The position numbers and the translations under genes are program-made. The notes beneath the pieces are model-generated. The model was not told the DNA's origin and did no database searches. It saw only the letters and a list, made by a program, of their open reading frames with translations. From Ceraceosorus guamensis (Eukaryota > Basidiomycota > Exobasidiomycetes > Ceraceosorales > Ceraceosoraceae): a stretch of 64,000 bases of DNA. Below, in pieces: positions 52,320 to 64,000 of the stretch. Position 1 is the first letter of the stretch. The number at the start of each line of letters is the position of its first letter. Location: positions 559,419 to 623,418 of the forward strand of contig NW_020289996.1 of assembly GCF_003144195.1 (NCBI RefSeq), written 5' to 3'.

Positions 52320-54530
52320 TCACGAGCTTCCGTCAGCCAGCAAGTGAGGGAATGCTCTGTACAGGTCGGAAACGAGGTACAAGCTACCCGCGAGGATATT
52401 GAACGAAGCCTTGCATCTGCTCATTCCTTGCGACTCATCCTTGTTGAGCTCGACGAACGTCTTTCCATCTCCTTCTTGCGAGATCCAAGTGCAGGCTTCT
52501 TGCACCGTTGCGAAGCATTCGATCTCGGCGCCCTCGCCAGAGGACAGCGTGGAATGAACGGCACTAGAAAGATCTTGAGCAGAGAGTGGTCGAACCCACG
52601 GCATGCCTTCTACTGGCGTGCTGAACGAAGTCACTGCTATCCGATGTTTCACCCTGAAGGTGACGGCACTGTCCGACGCGGAGCTGAAATCAGCGCCAGA
52701 CGTGGTGATGTGGGTGTCCGCAAGCGACCGAGACAATGCGTCCTCGGCTCCTCGCAATCGGCTATCGTCGAAAAGAGCACCAAGAAGACCCGATACGTCC
52801 TTGCCCTCTGAAATGGAGAGGATCCAGTTGATTGCTAGGTAAATCTCCGAGGTTGGCTTGTCTCGACGAAGAGTCGCGACGCGCGATAGGATGCATTGGT
52901 CGATGTATGCGCGAAGAGCATGAGCTGCCGAAGGATTATGCGCGCCGTCCACCAGAAGATGAAGCGGGACTGCCGACGAGGTGGAGCCAGTCTGTGAGAG
53001 AGTGTCCACCGGCATTGCCTCGCTATCCTCTCGGGTCTGTTCGTCTGCCTTTCCAAGTTCAGCTGGCACATCCGGTACCGTCGTGGGCAGCTCAACGTCC
53101 ACCCACTCGCAACGTCCATGCCATTTCGTTCCATTCAAAGCCCACCGAATAGCATCGGTCGCATCCCGATCATCCCTGAGCGCCCAAGCCATCTTCAACC
53201 TCAGCTCCTCGAACGGATCCGATCCATCTTGTCCCAATCCCGATGGCGTCTCGTCCCTCGCAACCGCCCACAATGTCTGTAGAGCTGTCAAGATGGAGAC
53301 GAGGGCCGGTCGAATTCGAGGAAGGTGCAGCGAGGGACCAGAGATGAGCGTGTCACCAGCTCTAGAGGCGTATGTGCCGGCGTAGCTTGCAGAGGTGCTC
53401 GACGAGGGCCACAGAATGGGCGCGTAGCGAGCATTGACCCAGGTGCTCGTCGACCATGGACTGCTCGAGCTGGACTGCGAGAAGCTTGTAGCCTGTAGAG
53501 CTTGCCAAGGGACATAAGACTTGACAAGACGCGCCCCAACCATGAATGCTACTTCTCGGACAGAATCCAGAATCTCGGCAGCTTCGACGCCGATCTGACT
53601 TCGCTCTGCTTGTACATGTCGTAGCGAGTCGAGCGGCACGTCGGTATTGTACTGAAGCGAGGAAGAGGAGGATGACGCGGCACTGTCATTTACAGAAGCT
53701 CTCCTTTGATCTGCCACCACAACCAAGCCTCTGCTCTTGATGATGCCAGCCTTCTCTTTCGTAATATCCCTCAGCGTGTTTCCGAGGAATGTCTGATGGT
53801 CCAGATCGATGGGACAGATGACGCTGGCCAGGACGTTCTGGGCAGGAAATACGTTTGTGGCGTCTAGTCTTCCACCCAAGCCCACTTCTATGAGCAGCAC
53901 TTCTGGTCTCTCGGCCTCGGGTAGCAAGACGAAAGCGCTGAGAGCTTGGGCCGTCAGCTTTTCAAAAGATGTGCAGCGCAGTGGAGGTTGCTCTTCCATG
54001 AACGACGTCGATTCCTCTTTGTCGGATGCGCGCATCGGCAGTCCTTCATCAGCAGCTTGCACTCTTTTCCTTGCTTCTCGCCACACATCGTCCCTGACAA
54101 CCTTGCCGCACACTCTGCAGCAATCCTGTTCCTGTATCAAGTGCGGACTGTTGAATCTACCGGTCCTCAGACCTATCGCGTTCAGAAGCAAGGAATCCAG
54201 ATAGGCGGTGGTAGAGCCTTTACTATTCGTGCCTGCCACATGAATGACGGGGATCGCATTCTGCGGTGAGCCTAGCCGTCCAAGCAGCTGTTGAATGCGG
54301 TCCAGAGTTAGGTCGATGTTGTGTGCTGGACCTAATGCGTCCGCGAGCGTGGGTGCTGTCGAAGACATCCTCGCATGAACAGTCGGGTCGTGGCGGTGAC
54401 TGCGAGAGAAGCTGGAAGTTGTGACCGCTGTCAAGGGAAAGCGATGCAGCGATCGAGGGGCCAGCAGGGCGCACGACAGATGAAGACTGATGTTTGAGGT
54501 GCCTCGTGTGCTTGATCGCAGCAAGCTCAT
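52320..54530 (-). CDS. FOL3: Dihydrofolate synthase / folylpolyglutamate synthase family
   Basis: An intronless frame of 736 residues. The enzyme joins glutamate to dihydropteroate (or to folates) with ATP. Motifs: HVAGTNSKGSTTAY, the P-loop, at 97-110; GRFNSPHLI; LLIEVGLGGRLDATN; ICPIDLDHQTFLGNTLRDIT with EKAGIIK; HLLVDGAHNP; and the closing ILAGSLYLVSDLYR. The first 54 residues (MSLLRSSTRGTSNISLHLSC and on) are rich in Arg, Ser and Leu with no acids until 48, like a mitochondrial presequence; a second ATG at 54368 (residue 55) would give a cytosolic form. Family members are usually near 430-500 residues; the extra length is Ser-rich inserts. Dihydrofolate versus folylpolyglutamate specificity cannot be settled by eye; SPHLI-QEQDCCRV is more like Fol3. 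Confidence 0.88.
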   Translation of the reverse strand: MSLLRSSTRGTSNISLHLSCALLAPRSLHRFPLTAVTTSSFSRSHRHDPTVHARMSSTAPTLADALGPAHNIDLTLDRIQQLLGRLGSPQNAIPVIHVAGTNSKGSTTAYLDSLLLNAIGLRTGRFNSPHLIQEQDCCRVCGKVVRDDVWREARKRVQAADEGLPMRASDKEESTSFMEEQPPLRCTSFEKLTAQALSAFVLLPEAERPEVLLIEVGLGGRLDATNVFPAQNVLASVICPIDLDHQTFLGNTLRDITKEKAGIIKSRGLVVVADQRRASVNDSAASSSSSSLQYNTDVPLDSLRHVQAERSQIGVEAAEILDSVREVAFMVGARLVKSYVPWQALQATSFSQSSSSSPWSTSTWVNARYAPILWPSSSTSASYAGTYASRAGDTLISGPSLHLPRIRPALVSILTALQTLWAVARDETPSGLGQDGSDPFEELRLKMAWALRDDRDATDAIRWALNGTKWHGRCEWVDVELPTTVPDVPAELGKADEQTREDSEAMPVDTLSQTGSTSSAVPLHLLVDGAHNPSAAHALRAYIDQCILSRVATLRRDKPTSEIYLAINWILSISEGKDVSGLLGALFDDSRLRGAEDALSRSLADTHITTSGADFSSASDSAVTFRVKHRIAVTSFSTPVEGMPWVRPLSAQDLSSAVHSTLSSGEGAEIECFATVQEACTWISQEGDGKTFVELNKDESQGMSRCKASFNILAGSLYLVSDLYRAFPHLLADGSS

Positions 54531-55188
54531 CCACTTCTACACTGCCGTCGGCTACGGTGTCACGTGGTAGCCGTTCGACTTGCGCCCAGAAATGTGGATT
54601 ATCGGTTCACGAAGAGACTCAAAATTGTATCAATCAAGATTGATCGAGTGAGGTGGTAGTGGGGAAATAAGTCTCGCCAAGCCAGCTCATGGAGGTGAAC
54701 ATCATAGCAGGTTCAAATGTGAATGAAAGTAGAAGAGCCAGAACGCTTGGCGCTACGTGAGCGCGGTGGAGGTTTCCTTGGGACCTGCTCACGTGATAAG
54801 CGCTTCTTCCAAGCTTTTTCCCCGGGACCTCCAACTTGACTCATGATCAACTCTTGACTGTGACTCTTGACTCAAAAAGCTCATGACTGGGCCCATGCAC
54901 CGGGCGGACGCGGGGGAGCTATTTGATGGTGGAGCTGCACGTGTGCGCGTGCGGTGCATGCAGGAAGAAGAAGCCACGGGTGCGGGCAGGCAGCTAGGCA
55001 ACTTGCTCCATTCAAACTGTGATTGATTCTTGATTCTTGATTGCACATCAATTTTGAATGAATCCACTGCGATATCTGATCAGCTTTGCCAGGTGAACCC
55101 GGACTCGTTTTTGATCTTCGTATTCTGATTCAACCATCCACACTGCCTGCTTTGTCACTCCTCAACCAACACAAGACAAGCATTCAAA
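54531..55188. other. Divergent promoter region, FOL3 / LYS12
   Basis: 0.66 kb. It holds repeated TTGACTC/TGACTCTTGACTC elements at about 54840-54875, which resemble Gcn4/AP-1 (TGACTC) sites and would suit a lysine-biosynthesis gene, and GATTCTTGATTCTTGATTG near 55025. Regulation by a Gcn4-type factor is inference. Confidence 0.5.
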
Positions 55189-56767
<1,579 letters not shown>

Positions 56768-57432
56768 TGCTTCGAAAAGTCTTGTACTGAGCTTTGCCAA
56801 AAGTGATAGCATCTGCGGCTTCATCTTTGTCCAACGCAATAAGACTTGAAGTTCAATGATCAAGGGATAGTGACACACTGCGCATCCTAGCCGAAGCCTC
56901 TTACCCACAACGCTGGCACACGATGTACGAAATTTATCGGATTGATGAGACATGTGGACAGCTGTGCGTTGTAGCGTTCAACTGTCTTGACGTTCGAGGA
57001 TCGAAAAGACGGAGTAGGACCCTTCAGATGTGCCCTCATATTCGTCGTGACCCGCTTTCACGCCTGTTGAAGCAAATGCTGCACGTGTTCTGCCACGTCA
57101 GGCATTGTGAAGGATGATGCGAGTGTCAGCTTGCTGTTAGACCATCCTCCAGCCTCATCGACTGAAATCGATCTTGCCGGGAGCGGTCGACATGGCAAGA
57201 CTCCAAAGACACAGTCTTCCATCCCACAGCGCTCGCCCGGCTACTTTATTACTGCACGCCAAAGCCAACGGGGCGCTATCACATCGACAATAGCTACCTG
57301 CCAGTTTGCGATTACTCTTGTCTTTTGAGATGAACACGCTGTGGGCTTGCCCCTCCTTCGCACCATTCACCTGCCACCTGCGCTACCAACAAACGGTCTT
57401 TTGCTCACCTCACACGCCTCTGCATCCACCGT
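56768..57432. other. Convergent intergenic region, 0.67 kb
   Basis: Between LYS12 (+) and ATP17 (-) 3' ends. A short open frame at 56923-57117 has no resemblance to a known protein. Nothing else is seen. Confidence 0.55.
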
Positions 57433-57886
57433 TTAGTGGTCAGAGTTCTTGTGGTGCTTGAGGTGGGTTTGGTACTACGGTCGAAGGACGAATCAAAAGA
57501 GTTGCAGCCGAGTGAGTCGGCAATCACTTCCAATGCGGATACACGCTGATCCTCAAATGTTCGATCAGTCGAGGAGCGCGCGCAAGACTCACCGAGATGG
57601 TGTAACCGAGCAAAATCATCGCACCGATCCAAGCGACGATCGGTTTCCCACTAGCATTCTTTCCCGCAAAAAAGGCTCCCTTGATACCTCCAGTTTTGTG
57701 CGTAGATTCGCCCTTGGGCAAGCTCTTGTAAAAGTCTACCACGGTATCCATACGTTTGGAACTGCCGCCGGAGGAGACCATGTTGGGAGTGGCCACCTTT
57801 GGAGGGATGGGAAGGTTGGATGCGAAGCGTGCGCCCCGAGGAGCGACGCTTTGGAAGCTTCGAGAGCTGAAAAGACGAGCGGACAT
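57433..57886 (-). CDS. ATP17: Mitochondrial ATP synthase subunit f
   Basis: Exons 57593-57886 and 57433-57474 join in phase 0 to 111 residues. Residues 1-25 (MSARLFSSRSFQSVAPRGAR, then FAS) are a mitochondrial presequence. The mature part has LPIPPKVATPNMVSSGGSSK, TVVDFYKSLPKG (yeast VVHFYKSLPQG), KNASGKPIVAWIGAMILLGY, the single inner-membrane span, and the basic tail TISYQTHLKHHKNSDH (yeast EYYFHLRHHK). Subunit f sits in the Fo membrane domain beside subunits a and 8 and helps dimer formation. The second coding exon is only 42 nt. Confidence 0.94.
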
Positions 57887-58599
57887 GATGCTACTGCTGC
57901 TTTTAGGAAGCTTGTAAAAGGGGGGGCACCAGAAACAAGGTGGATGATGTGGTCGTCATGCTCAAGCGCCGTGAATCACGATCAACATCTGTCTGGACTC
58001 ACGACTCAACTAGCTGCAAGTCCCTTCCTGCCCATCGCATCTCGCGTTGCACTCCATGATCCAGCGTAGCTCGCGCCGGGCGGGCGCCATCATAGATGAT
58101 CATCCTGCCCGCGTACGCCTGCACGGCTTCCTGCTCGTGCGCGCGTTGAGCGAATTCCAGCGCACGCACCTCGATCTCGGGGCGATTCGGCCACATGGCT
58201 GGCAGAAGTTGGGCGGTGGCCGTGTCACGTGACTCGTGTGTCAGGCCCCTGCGCGGGTTGCCAGAAGAAGTTCCAGTCTTTGAGTCACGAGTATGCCTGC
58301 AAGTGCGGTGAACTCAAGGCTCATCGAAACTAAGACACTCGATTTGTGGGATGCGAGGGACGCATTTTGAATGATAGGAGCCGACCAAAAGCGTTCGTCA
58401 AGTATTCAAAGATTGCAGACCTTGCGCTCATGGCAGTCATGCAATCAGTCAGACGTCTCGAGGCAAGTCGGGAGGATCAAAGCAGAACGAACATGCGGCA
58501 CATCCACAACGCTCACGAGGGTGCAAGCTGCATCGACATTGCCGGAGCATACCAAATGCGTTGGACAAGAGCGCTGCGAGTTGGTACACATTGCACAGC
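57887..58599. other. Intergenic, 0.7 kb
   Basis: ATP17 promoter and TrpRS 3' region. Dispersed motif copies lie at 57996-58008 (GACTCACGACTCA) and 58281-58292 (TGAGTCACGAGT). No gene is supported. Confidence 0.55.
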
Positions 58600-60574
58600 T
58601 CAAAGCGACACGGCCTCAACGGCACTCGTGATGGAGTCGAGCGTCGTGGATCGGCCTACGAAAGCGTCGTTTTGCAAATGGGCAGTGGAGCCAGGTTCGG
58701 TCGGCTCGTGATCGATCTTCCGGGTCTTGTCCATAAATTGCCGAATGACCTCGGGCGTCACTGCTGCCTTGCGCTACATCGATGCAAGGGTGGGAAGGGC
58801 GCTGACGTTAAGCGTCCGTGCGCGCAAGCAAACTCATGTTCAGTCGCGACTCGGCTGCCATACTCACATCTTGGAAGTTCTTCACCACAGCTTGCAACAC
58901 AGTGATGGCCTTCTTTTTCAGCTCGCTAGTCATCAGCTCTCCCTTCCTGTAATCCTGCGCCATCTGTTCCATCTCCTCGTCGTCATCCACAAAAAAGTTG
59001 AGGTATTGATATGACACATCGACGTCCGGATCGCCTCCCAATCGTCTGTGCTCCTCGATCGTCTCTTGTCCTCCACTGAAAGCGTGCTTGTTGATCTTAT
59101 TCTTGATCTGGGCAGCCGTATCCGTCATGTATATACTGCTGCTTTCGTTCGAAGCAGACATTTTGGTCTGGCTACCTTGCAAGCTGGGAAAGAACTTGGA
59201 GTGGATCAAGCTGGGCTTGGGATACTTCAACTTTACGGCCGCATCTCGTGTCTGTCGAAAGTAGGGATCCTGGTCGATTGCGCACGGAATCAAGCACGGA
59301 ATGTCCTTTTTTGCGCCAAAGATTTGCGGGAAAGAATTGGAGAAGGATGGCGCGGCTTGGATCGATACGAAGTGCAATTTGCCCACATTGTCGCTGCACG
59401 CCGCATTAGAGCCACCTGAGTGAGCCAAGGAGCGATGCGCGACATTCGATTCGACTCATACAACTCACGAATCCTCAAAGCCGAAGGTGCCCTTCGATTG
59501 ACTCGTGGTGATGGTTCTCGCGATGCGCACCACGTTGTGGTAGAAGGGGCCGCTAGGAGGGAGGTGCGCAATCACAAGGACATCAGCCAGCTGGGCGGGC
59601 AGGATCAATGAGCGCAATGCTCTTCTACGCACCCTACAAAGTCCAAGTTTGAAAAGATGAAAGTCTTCTCCAGCTTGAATCCGCAAGCAATGATATCTCT
59701 AGCGTTGGAGATTGAAAACTTCTGCACATCTTCCAGTTTCAACTTGGGTTTGAAGAGAAACTTTTCGTCGTCTGCAGAGGAATTGGGGGGATGCGACGAA
59801 GTCAGCGGCAGATGACGAGATTTCTTCAGGTTGGCGCTGAAATCACCTGTGAGCTGAATCACCAAGGGCGCGTCAAAGACGTCTTGCAGCCATCTGCAGG
59901 GAGGGACACAGCAGAAGAATCAGCACCTAGGCGCAGCATAGATTGCGGCGAGGGCGTGCATGCGGATGGCAGGGAGCAGCTGTCGCCTCAAGGCGCTTTG
60001 TCACGACTCACTTTGTAAAGAGAAAAGGGATGAGATGGCCCAGGTGCATGCTATCGCTGCTAGGTCCTCGGCCAGTGTACAAGAAGAAGGGCTTCTTCTG
60101 CTCGAAACGAGTCAGAATGACGTCTAGTTCGCTGATGGTCAGGAGGAAGAACATTGCTCGAGTCAGCGCAGAGTCTTCTTACCCAAATGGCCGGCACATA
60201 TAGCTTGAGTTCCACGCCGCTCATCGCGCAGTCGTTTGGAAGAGCATTTCGTGCGTCGCCGTCGCGCACTCAGCGCTCGTCAAGATTGGCCGCTGGCGTA
60301 ACGGCGCCCCTCCTCAAGCGTGTACTCACCGATGACTAAAGAAGGCGCCTCTCCTCAGCAACGGATGAGGCCTCCAGCCCGTGACATTCTCGAACCTTTC
60401 CAACAGAGCCTGATCGATCTTTTTCGTTCCAAATTGGACAATGAGCTTGTCGTAATCTATCGCTACCTGTTTCCCATCTATCGTCGCTCCTTCTACATCC
60501 CATGGCGTCACTTTTTGCTCCCCGCTGACTGCAGCTACCACTGGAGGAGCTGCTGCTTGTGTTGCCTCAGCCAT
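58600..60574 (-). CDS. WRS1: Cytosolic tryptophanyl-tRNA synthetase
   Basis: Seven exons (5' to 3'): 60330-60574, 60012-60131, 59847-59893, 59633-59771, 59469-59552, 58868-59393, 58600-58773, joining to 444 residues (yeast 432). It charges tRNA-Trp with tryptophan. Class I signatures are present: the HIGH-equivalent HLGH at 111-114 in [13 protein letters not shown], and KMSAS at 289-293. Others: [91 protein letters not shown] and [14 protein letters not shown]. These identify the eukaryotic cytosolic form rather than the shorter bacterial-type mitochondrial enzyme. The start [11 protein letters not shown] is the first in-frame ATG and gives a short Ala-rich N-terminus. The C-terminus after [10 protein letters not shown] is less conserved and ends EAVSL. 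Confidence 0.96.
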
Positions 60575-61311
60575 AGAGCGTGCGCGTGGTAGAGGTGAAT
60601 GGTCAGGCCAGGAGTTCGCGTGCTCGTCGGAGCGGTAAGATGACCAGCTTATCCTCCTTCAAGCGCTATGTCGCTTCGGACTCGTGTCACTGGTGACGTT
60701 AGGGGCTAAGAGAGGTGCAAGTCTCGGATGTGCAAGTCAGAAAGAGGTGTTTCGTGCATAGAGGAGAGTGGCGGAGCTGTACGATCGCATGTCAGTCGCA
60801 TTCGTCGTCAGATTGGAGGAACGCGAGCATCGATTCAGCCTGAAGCGCCTTTGCAGCATGAGCGTGCAGAGCAGTCGCAAGCGCAAGCGCGCCGACTCAA
60901 CGAAACGCTAAGCGAGTCATGCGAACTGCAACGCGCAAGTCCGCGGACTTGGGAGCGGGCTCTCTCCCATCCTCGGCAAGGAGCACATTCAAATTGGGCG
61001 TGAGTCACATGAACGGCCCCTCTTCATCAAAATCACAAAATCTTCACGAACTAATCGGTCAGCAACATATACACAAGCGACACACAGCCAAGCGGCCCTG
61101 GAAGAGTCTTCCATGCGAATGTGAGTTCGAAGAGGTGAATTGCTGAAGACGAATTGTGTTACAAGATAGAAGCAAAGGTATAATGGCGGCGATGATGACG
61201 TGCAGATGCGGAGCGCAAGCATTGAAATGTCCATGTGCTTTTGTTGAGAGCGTTCGATCGTGAAGTTGGACAAGACGTAGTCGAGATGCATCAGGTGATT
61301 CTCTGCCAGGA
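60575..61311. other. Intergenic, 0.74 kb
   Basis: TrpRS promoter and 3' region of the flavin oxidase gene, both on the minus strand. No supported coding frame. Confidence 0.55.
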
Positions 61312-63027
61312 TCAGGCATGAGCAAGACTTTGTTGGTAGTCAAAGACGCTGTTTGGGTCGAGTCTGGCTTTGATGCTCTTCAGTCTGTCCAAGCTACTTC
61401 CGTAGTAAGCGCGAGCCCAGTCTTTCAGTCTGAAGTCTACGTAGTTGGAGTAAGCTCTCCAATTCGCGTTGGGTGCCGCGTTCTTGACAGTATCGACCAG
61501 GCTGTCGAACTTGGAATACAGCGACTGTTGGCCCTTGGGATTGTCGGGACCGGGCACTCCATAGGAGTAGAACTGGTTGAAAAAGAGCGAACCTCGGTTG
61601 GTGTCGAATGCCGAGGCAGAGCTGAGAGGGGCGTTGGTCTTGGATGCTGGACCGTTCAGGTCGAAGCTGATCGAATTGCCTTCCTCGCCGCCGACATAGC
61701 TTTGCAACTTGTCGATGATGGCTTTGGCCGAAGCGTCGTTGAAGCGCACATTACCATCATCGAGCAAGCTCTTGGCGTAGTAAGGGTCTGCAGCTGGTGC
61801 TTGTTGCAAATCGCCCATCTGCAAGAATATCGCAAGACAACAACAGATCAGCATCGTTCAAGTGAAAAAAAGGCCTGTGCCATGACTCACCAGGTTCTTA
61901 AGAGCCTGAAGCCAAGCGCTGTTGTCGCCGTCCTGACTGCCGCTAAAGGCGGGAGCAGAGGTCTTGGATGGCTTGACGCCCCGCTTCAAGATGGCATTGT
62001 CGAGGATGAGCGATGCGTTCTGGTAGTGTTTCGGCCCGCTCAGATATTGACCAGAAATGGTGCAAGCTCCGTCGGAGCCGCTTCCTTCACCGTAGAGCAA
62101 GAGCTCGGCGCCGAACTCGGCGGGCAGACCGCCGTTCGCGACCGTCTTGGCACCGAGGTCTTGGAATGCCAGCAGCGCTTGAGCGCAGTCCTTGTTGTTG
62201 GCATATGTGCGCGAGTGATTGATGACGTTTGTGGGTGCATCTTCCAGAGCGTAGGTAAAGGTGGTGACGACGCCAAAGTTCGAAGCGCCAGCTCCACGCA
62301 GAGCCCACCAAAGATCGGCATCGTCGCCCGTGCTCTGCGCATTGACTTTCTTGACTTTTCCATCCAGCGTAGCCACTTCCATCTCGACGATGTGATCCAG
62401 AAGCCAGCCCCACTTTCTGCTGCTGAAACCCCAACCACCTCCGAGCGAGTGACCGCCCGTTCCGACGGTGGGACAGGTACCGTGAGGCAAGGCGAATCCA
62501 GCTTCACCAAGAGCTTGTGCCATGGGTCCCAGACGGTTACCTGCGCCTACGCGCGCAGTCTTGGCCGTTTTGTCCACGGTCAGAGTTTCCAATTTGGAGA
62601 GTGAGATGACCAAGGAGCCATCTTGACCGCCCAAAGAGTAGCCAGCGTAAGAGTGTCCTCCGCTCTTGGCCACAACTTTGGTCTTGCCACCTTCGTTGGC
62701 AGCGCATTTGAGTGCGCTCGCTGCTTGCTGAGCGTTGGCAGGTGTGACGATGATGGCGGGCTGGTAAGGCTTGATGGAGCTGTTCTCGGAGAACGACTCG
62801 CTCTTGTAGGCGTTGGTTCCGGGATAGTCGATCTGAGCTCCCGTCTTGCTCAGGCAGGTCTTGAGGGAACTAGAAACGTCTCGACGCTCTGAAATGGAGG
62901 AACGGGGAGACAGATATGAGGTTGGGTCGCTCAAATCGTCAAAGCTTAGAGGCATTGCGGAGACGGCAGAGCTGGCCATCAGCGTGGCTGCTGCAGCGGC
63001 TGCCGCTGTAACGTAAGGTCCACGCAT
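61312..63027 (-). CDS. Secreted FAD-linked (berberine-bridge / gluco-oligosaccharide oxidase type) oxidoreductase
   Basis: Exons 61891-63027 and 61312-61818 join in phase 0 to 547 residues. Residues 1-24 are a signal peptide with an Ala run. The PCMH-type FAD domain covers about 85-260: KSGGHSYAGY with the histidine that takes the 8-alpha FAD bond (about 125), and ALPHGTCPTVGTGGHSLGGG with the cysteine for the 6-S bond (about 185), so the flavin should be bicovalent. The C-terminal BBE segment YSNYVDFRLKDWARAYYGSS then LDPNSVFDYQQSL is typical. Such enzymes oxidise oligosaccharides or phenolic and alkaloid substrates with O2, releasing H2O2 outside the cell. Bicovalent flavin suggests a sugar oxidase, but substrate cannot be read from sequence. 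One intron of 72 nt. Confidence 0.92.
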
Positions 63028-64000
63028 TGTGTAGGGAGACTTGAGGTGTGGTATAGAGAGATGCAGAAGCTTGAATGACCTGCTGGCGAATTGACGGATG
63101 GAATAAGGTGGTGAGGGAAGAGAGATGGGTGAGATTGGGGATCAAGACCCACATTATATACACGAGGATGAGCGATGACCATGCTTTGCAGAAGGCCCAT
63201 GCTCGAGGAATCCGGAAGCGAAGGCCGACGTCTGCAGCTCATAAGTGGAGCCAACAGCGTCCAGCACTTTCGACGTTCATTTCCGTCGGGGGGGCGCAGT
63301 CTGGGCTTCATTGCTTGGGTTCTGAGGAGCTCTTCGCCGAGGCCGCGACGATGCAAGCCTGGGCGGCCAAATTGCTTCTTGCTACTCAAAAGTGCCGATG
63401 CCGGCGGGCATGAGTGGATGATTGATTGCATGGGGTGTGATGACATCTCTCCGCGTCTTTCGCGGCCAGAACATCGCAACGCGCGCGAAGATGAAGGTCT
63501 GATGAAAGTCTTAGCCCCGCAAATCCGTGTTTCGGGTCAATGCTGCATGAACGCATCAGCAGCAGCAACCTTCACACCTTCCTTCGCCCGGCTGTTTCAG
63601 TTTCAGCTATAGGCATGGACATCAGCATGTGCACGCATGAGGCTTCTGAACTCGACCGACTCCGGCCTTTCGGTGCAGCAATATTGTGATTCGTGATTGA
63701 AGCCCTGCGCGCTACACTTGGTTTCCAATCGGGGCCGCAGGCGACGTCGGACTTGCGAGGTGCAGCAGATTCACCCTAGCTTGCTGGGGCGAGCCCAATT
63801 CCGCCGCGCCCACATATGCATGGCAAATCATATGTATGCCTAGGCCGGCGCAAAGATTCTCGAACAAGCACGCGTTCTTGATTTCGACTCTCTCCTGTGC
63901 ACACGTGACATTTTTGAAATTTTGGAAAGCTGTTGAAGGCGAAAAAGTTGATGAAGATGCGCTCCAGACGCGCAACCTCGCACGACTCTTCGTGACGTGC
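63028..64000. other. Upstream region and window end, 0.97 kb
   Basis: Promoter of the flavin oxidase gene and beyond. GTGATTCGTGATTG at 63686-63699 is another dispersed motif copy. No protein-like frame is supported up to the window end. Confidence 0.55.
63153..63160 (-). promoter_or_regulatory. TATA box of the flavin oxidase gene
   Basis: TATATAAT on the minus strand, about 126 bp before the ATG at 63027, a normal distance for a strongly regulated fungal gene. Confidence 0.5.

Noticed and set aside
61318-62604. 428-codon plus-strand frame opposite the flavin oxidase
   Set aside because: Shadow of a well-supported gene; no domain and no splice or promoter support.

Overview
The window is nuclear DNA from a fungus, most likely a basidiomycete of the Ustilaginomycotina (smut and Exobasidiomycetes) type. 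That placement is an inference from four things: many short introns (mostly 60-110 nt) with GTGAGT or GTAAGT donors, moderately high GC, fungus-only enzymes (homoisocitrate dehydrogenase, an ATP sulfurylase with an APS-kinase-like tail, a Dug2 WD40-peptidase fusion), and long disordered Ser/Gln/Ala-rich proteins. I saw no rRNA, no convincing tRNA, no CRISPR and no recognisable transposon or virus-like element.

Layout. 1-2202: 3' part of a Crz1-like zinc-finger factor. 3561-5354: secreted Cys-rich protein with two beta-sandwich-like modules. 5889-7821 (-): Sec61 alpha, seven exons including exons of 10 and 16 nt, divergent from a small unknown charged protein (8804-9643). 10789-14677: DUG2. 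15734-17240 (-): Gln-rich protein. 21035-23828: GCN5 with HAT domain and bromodomain. 25604-28926: unusual protein kinase whose N-lobe is interrupted. 30166-31987: AMPK-type glycogen-binding protein (MDG1/CRP1-like). 31988-36726: 4.7 kb without a recognisable gene, with microsatellites and a cluster of perfect hairpins. 36727-40246: PH-domain protein with a split PH fold. 42272-44164: ATP sulfurylase (MET3). 45504-46679: secreted repeat protein dense in Kex2 sites. 46959-48655 (-): PEX11-like protein. 49290-50416 (-): ATP synthase subunit d. 51464-51876: ribosomal protein eS25. 52320-54530 (-): dihydrofolate synthase. 55189-56767: homoisocitrate dehydrogenase. 57433-57886 (-): ATP synthase subunit f. 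58600-60574 (-): cytosolic tryptophanyl-tRNA synthetase. 61312-63027 (-): secreted bicovalent-flavin oxidase.

Most genes are single housekeeping units: translation (eS25, TrpRS), ER translocation (Sec61), respiration (two ATP synthase stalk subunits about 7 kb apart), amino-acid, sulfur and glutathione metabolism (LYS12, MET3, DUG2), folate (FOL3), chromatin (GCN5). There is no operon logic. Several pairs are divergent and share an upstream region (SEC61/8804, ATP7/RPS25, FOL3/LYS12). The less conventional loci are the Kex2-site-rich secreted repeat protein, the kinase with an overlapping upstream ORF and a split N-lobe, the hairpin cluster at 33.55-33.79 kb, and a short motif family (TCACGAGT / AATCACGAATC types) scattered through the intergenic DNA. 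Exon boundaries were worked out by hand from splice signals, reading phase and family alignment from memory. They are reliable for the conserved genes and provisional for the unknown ones.
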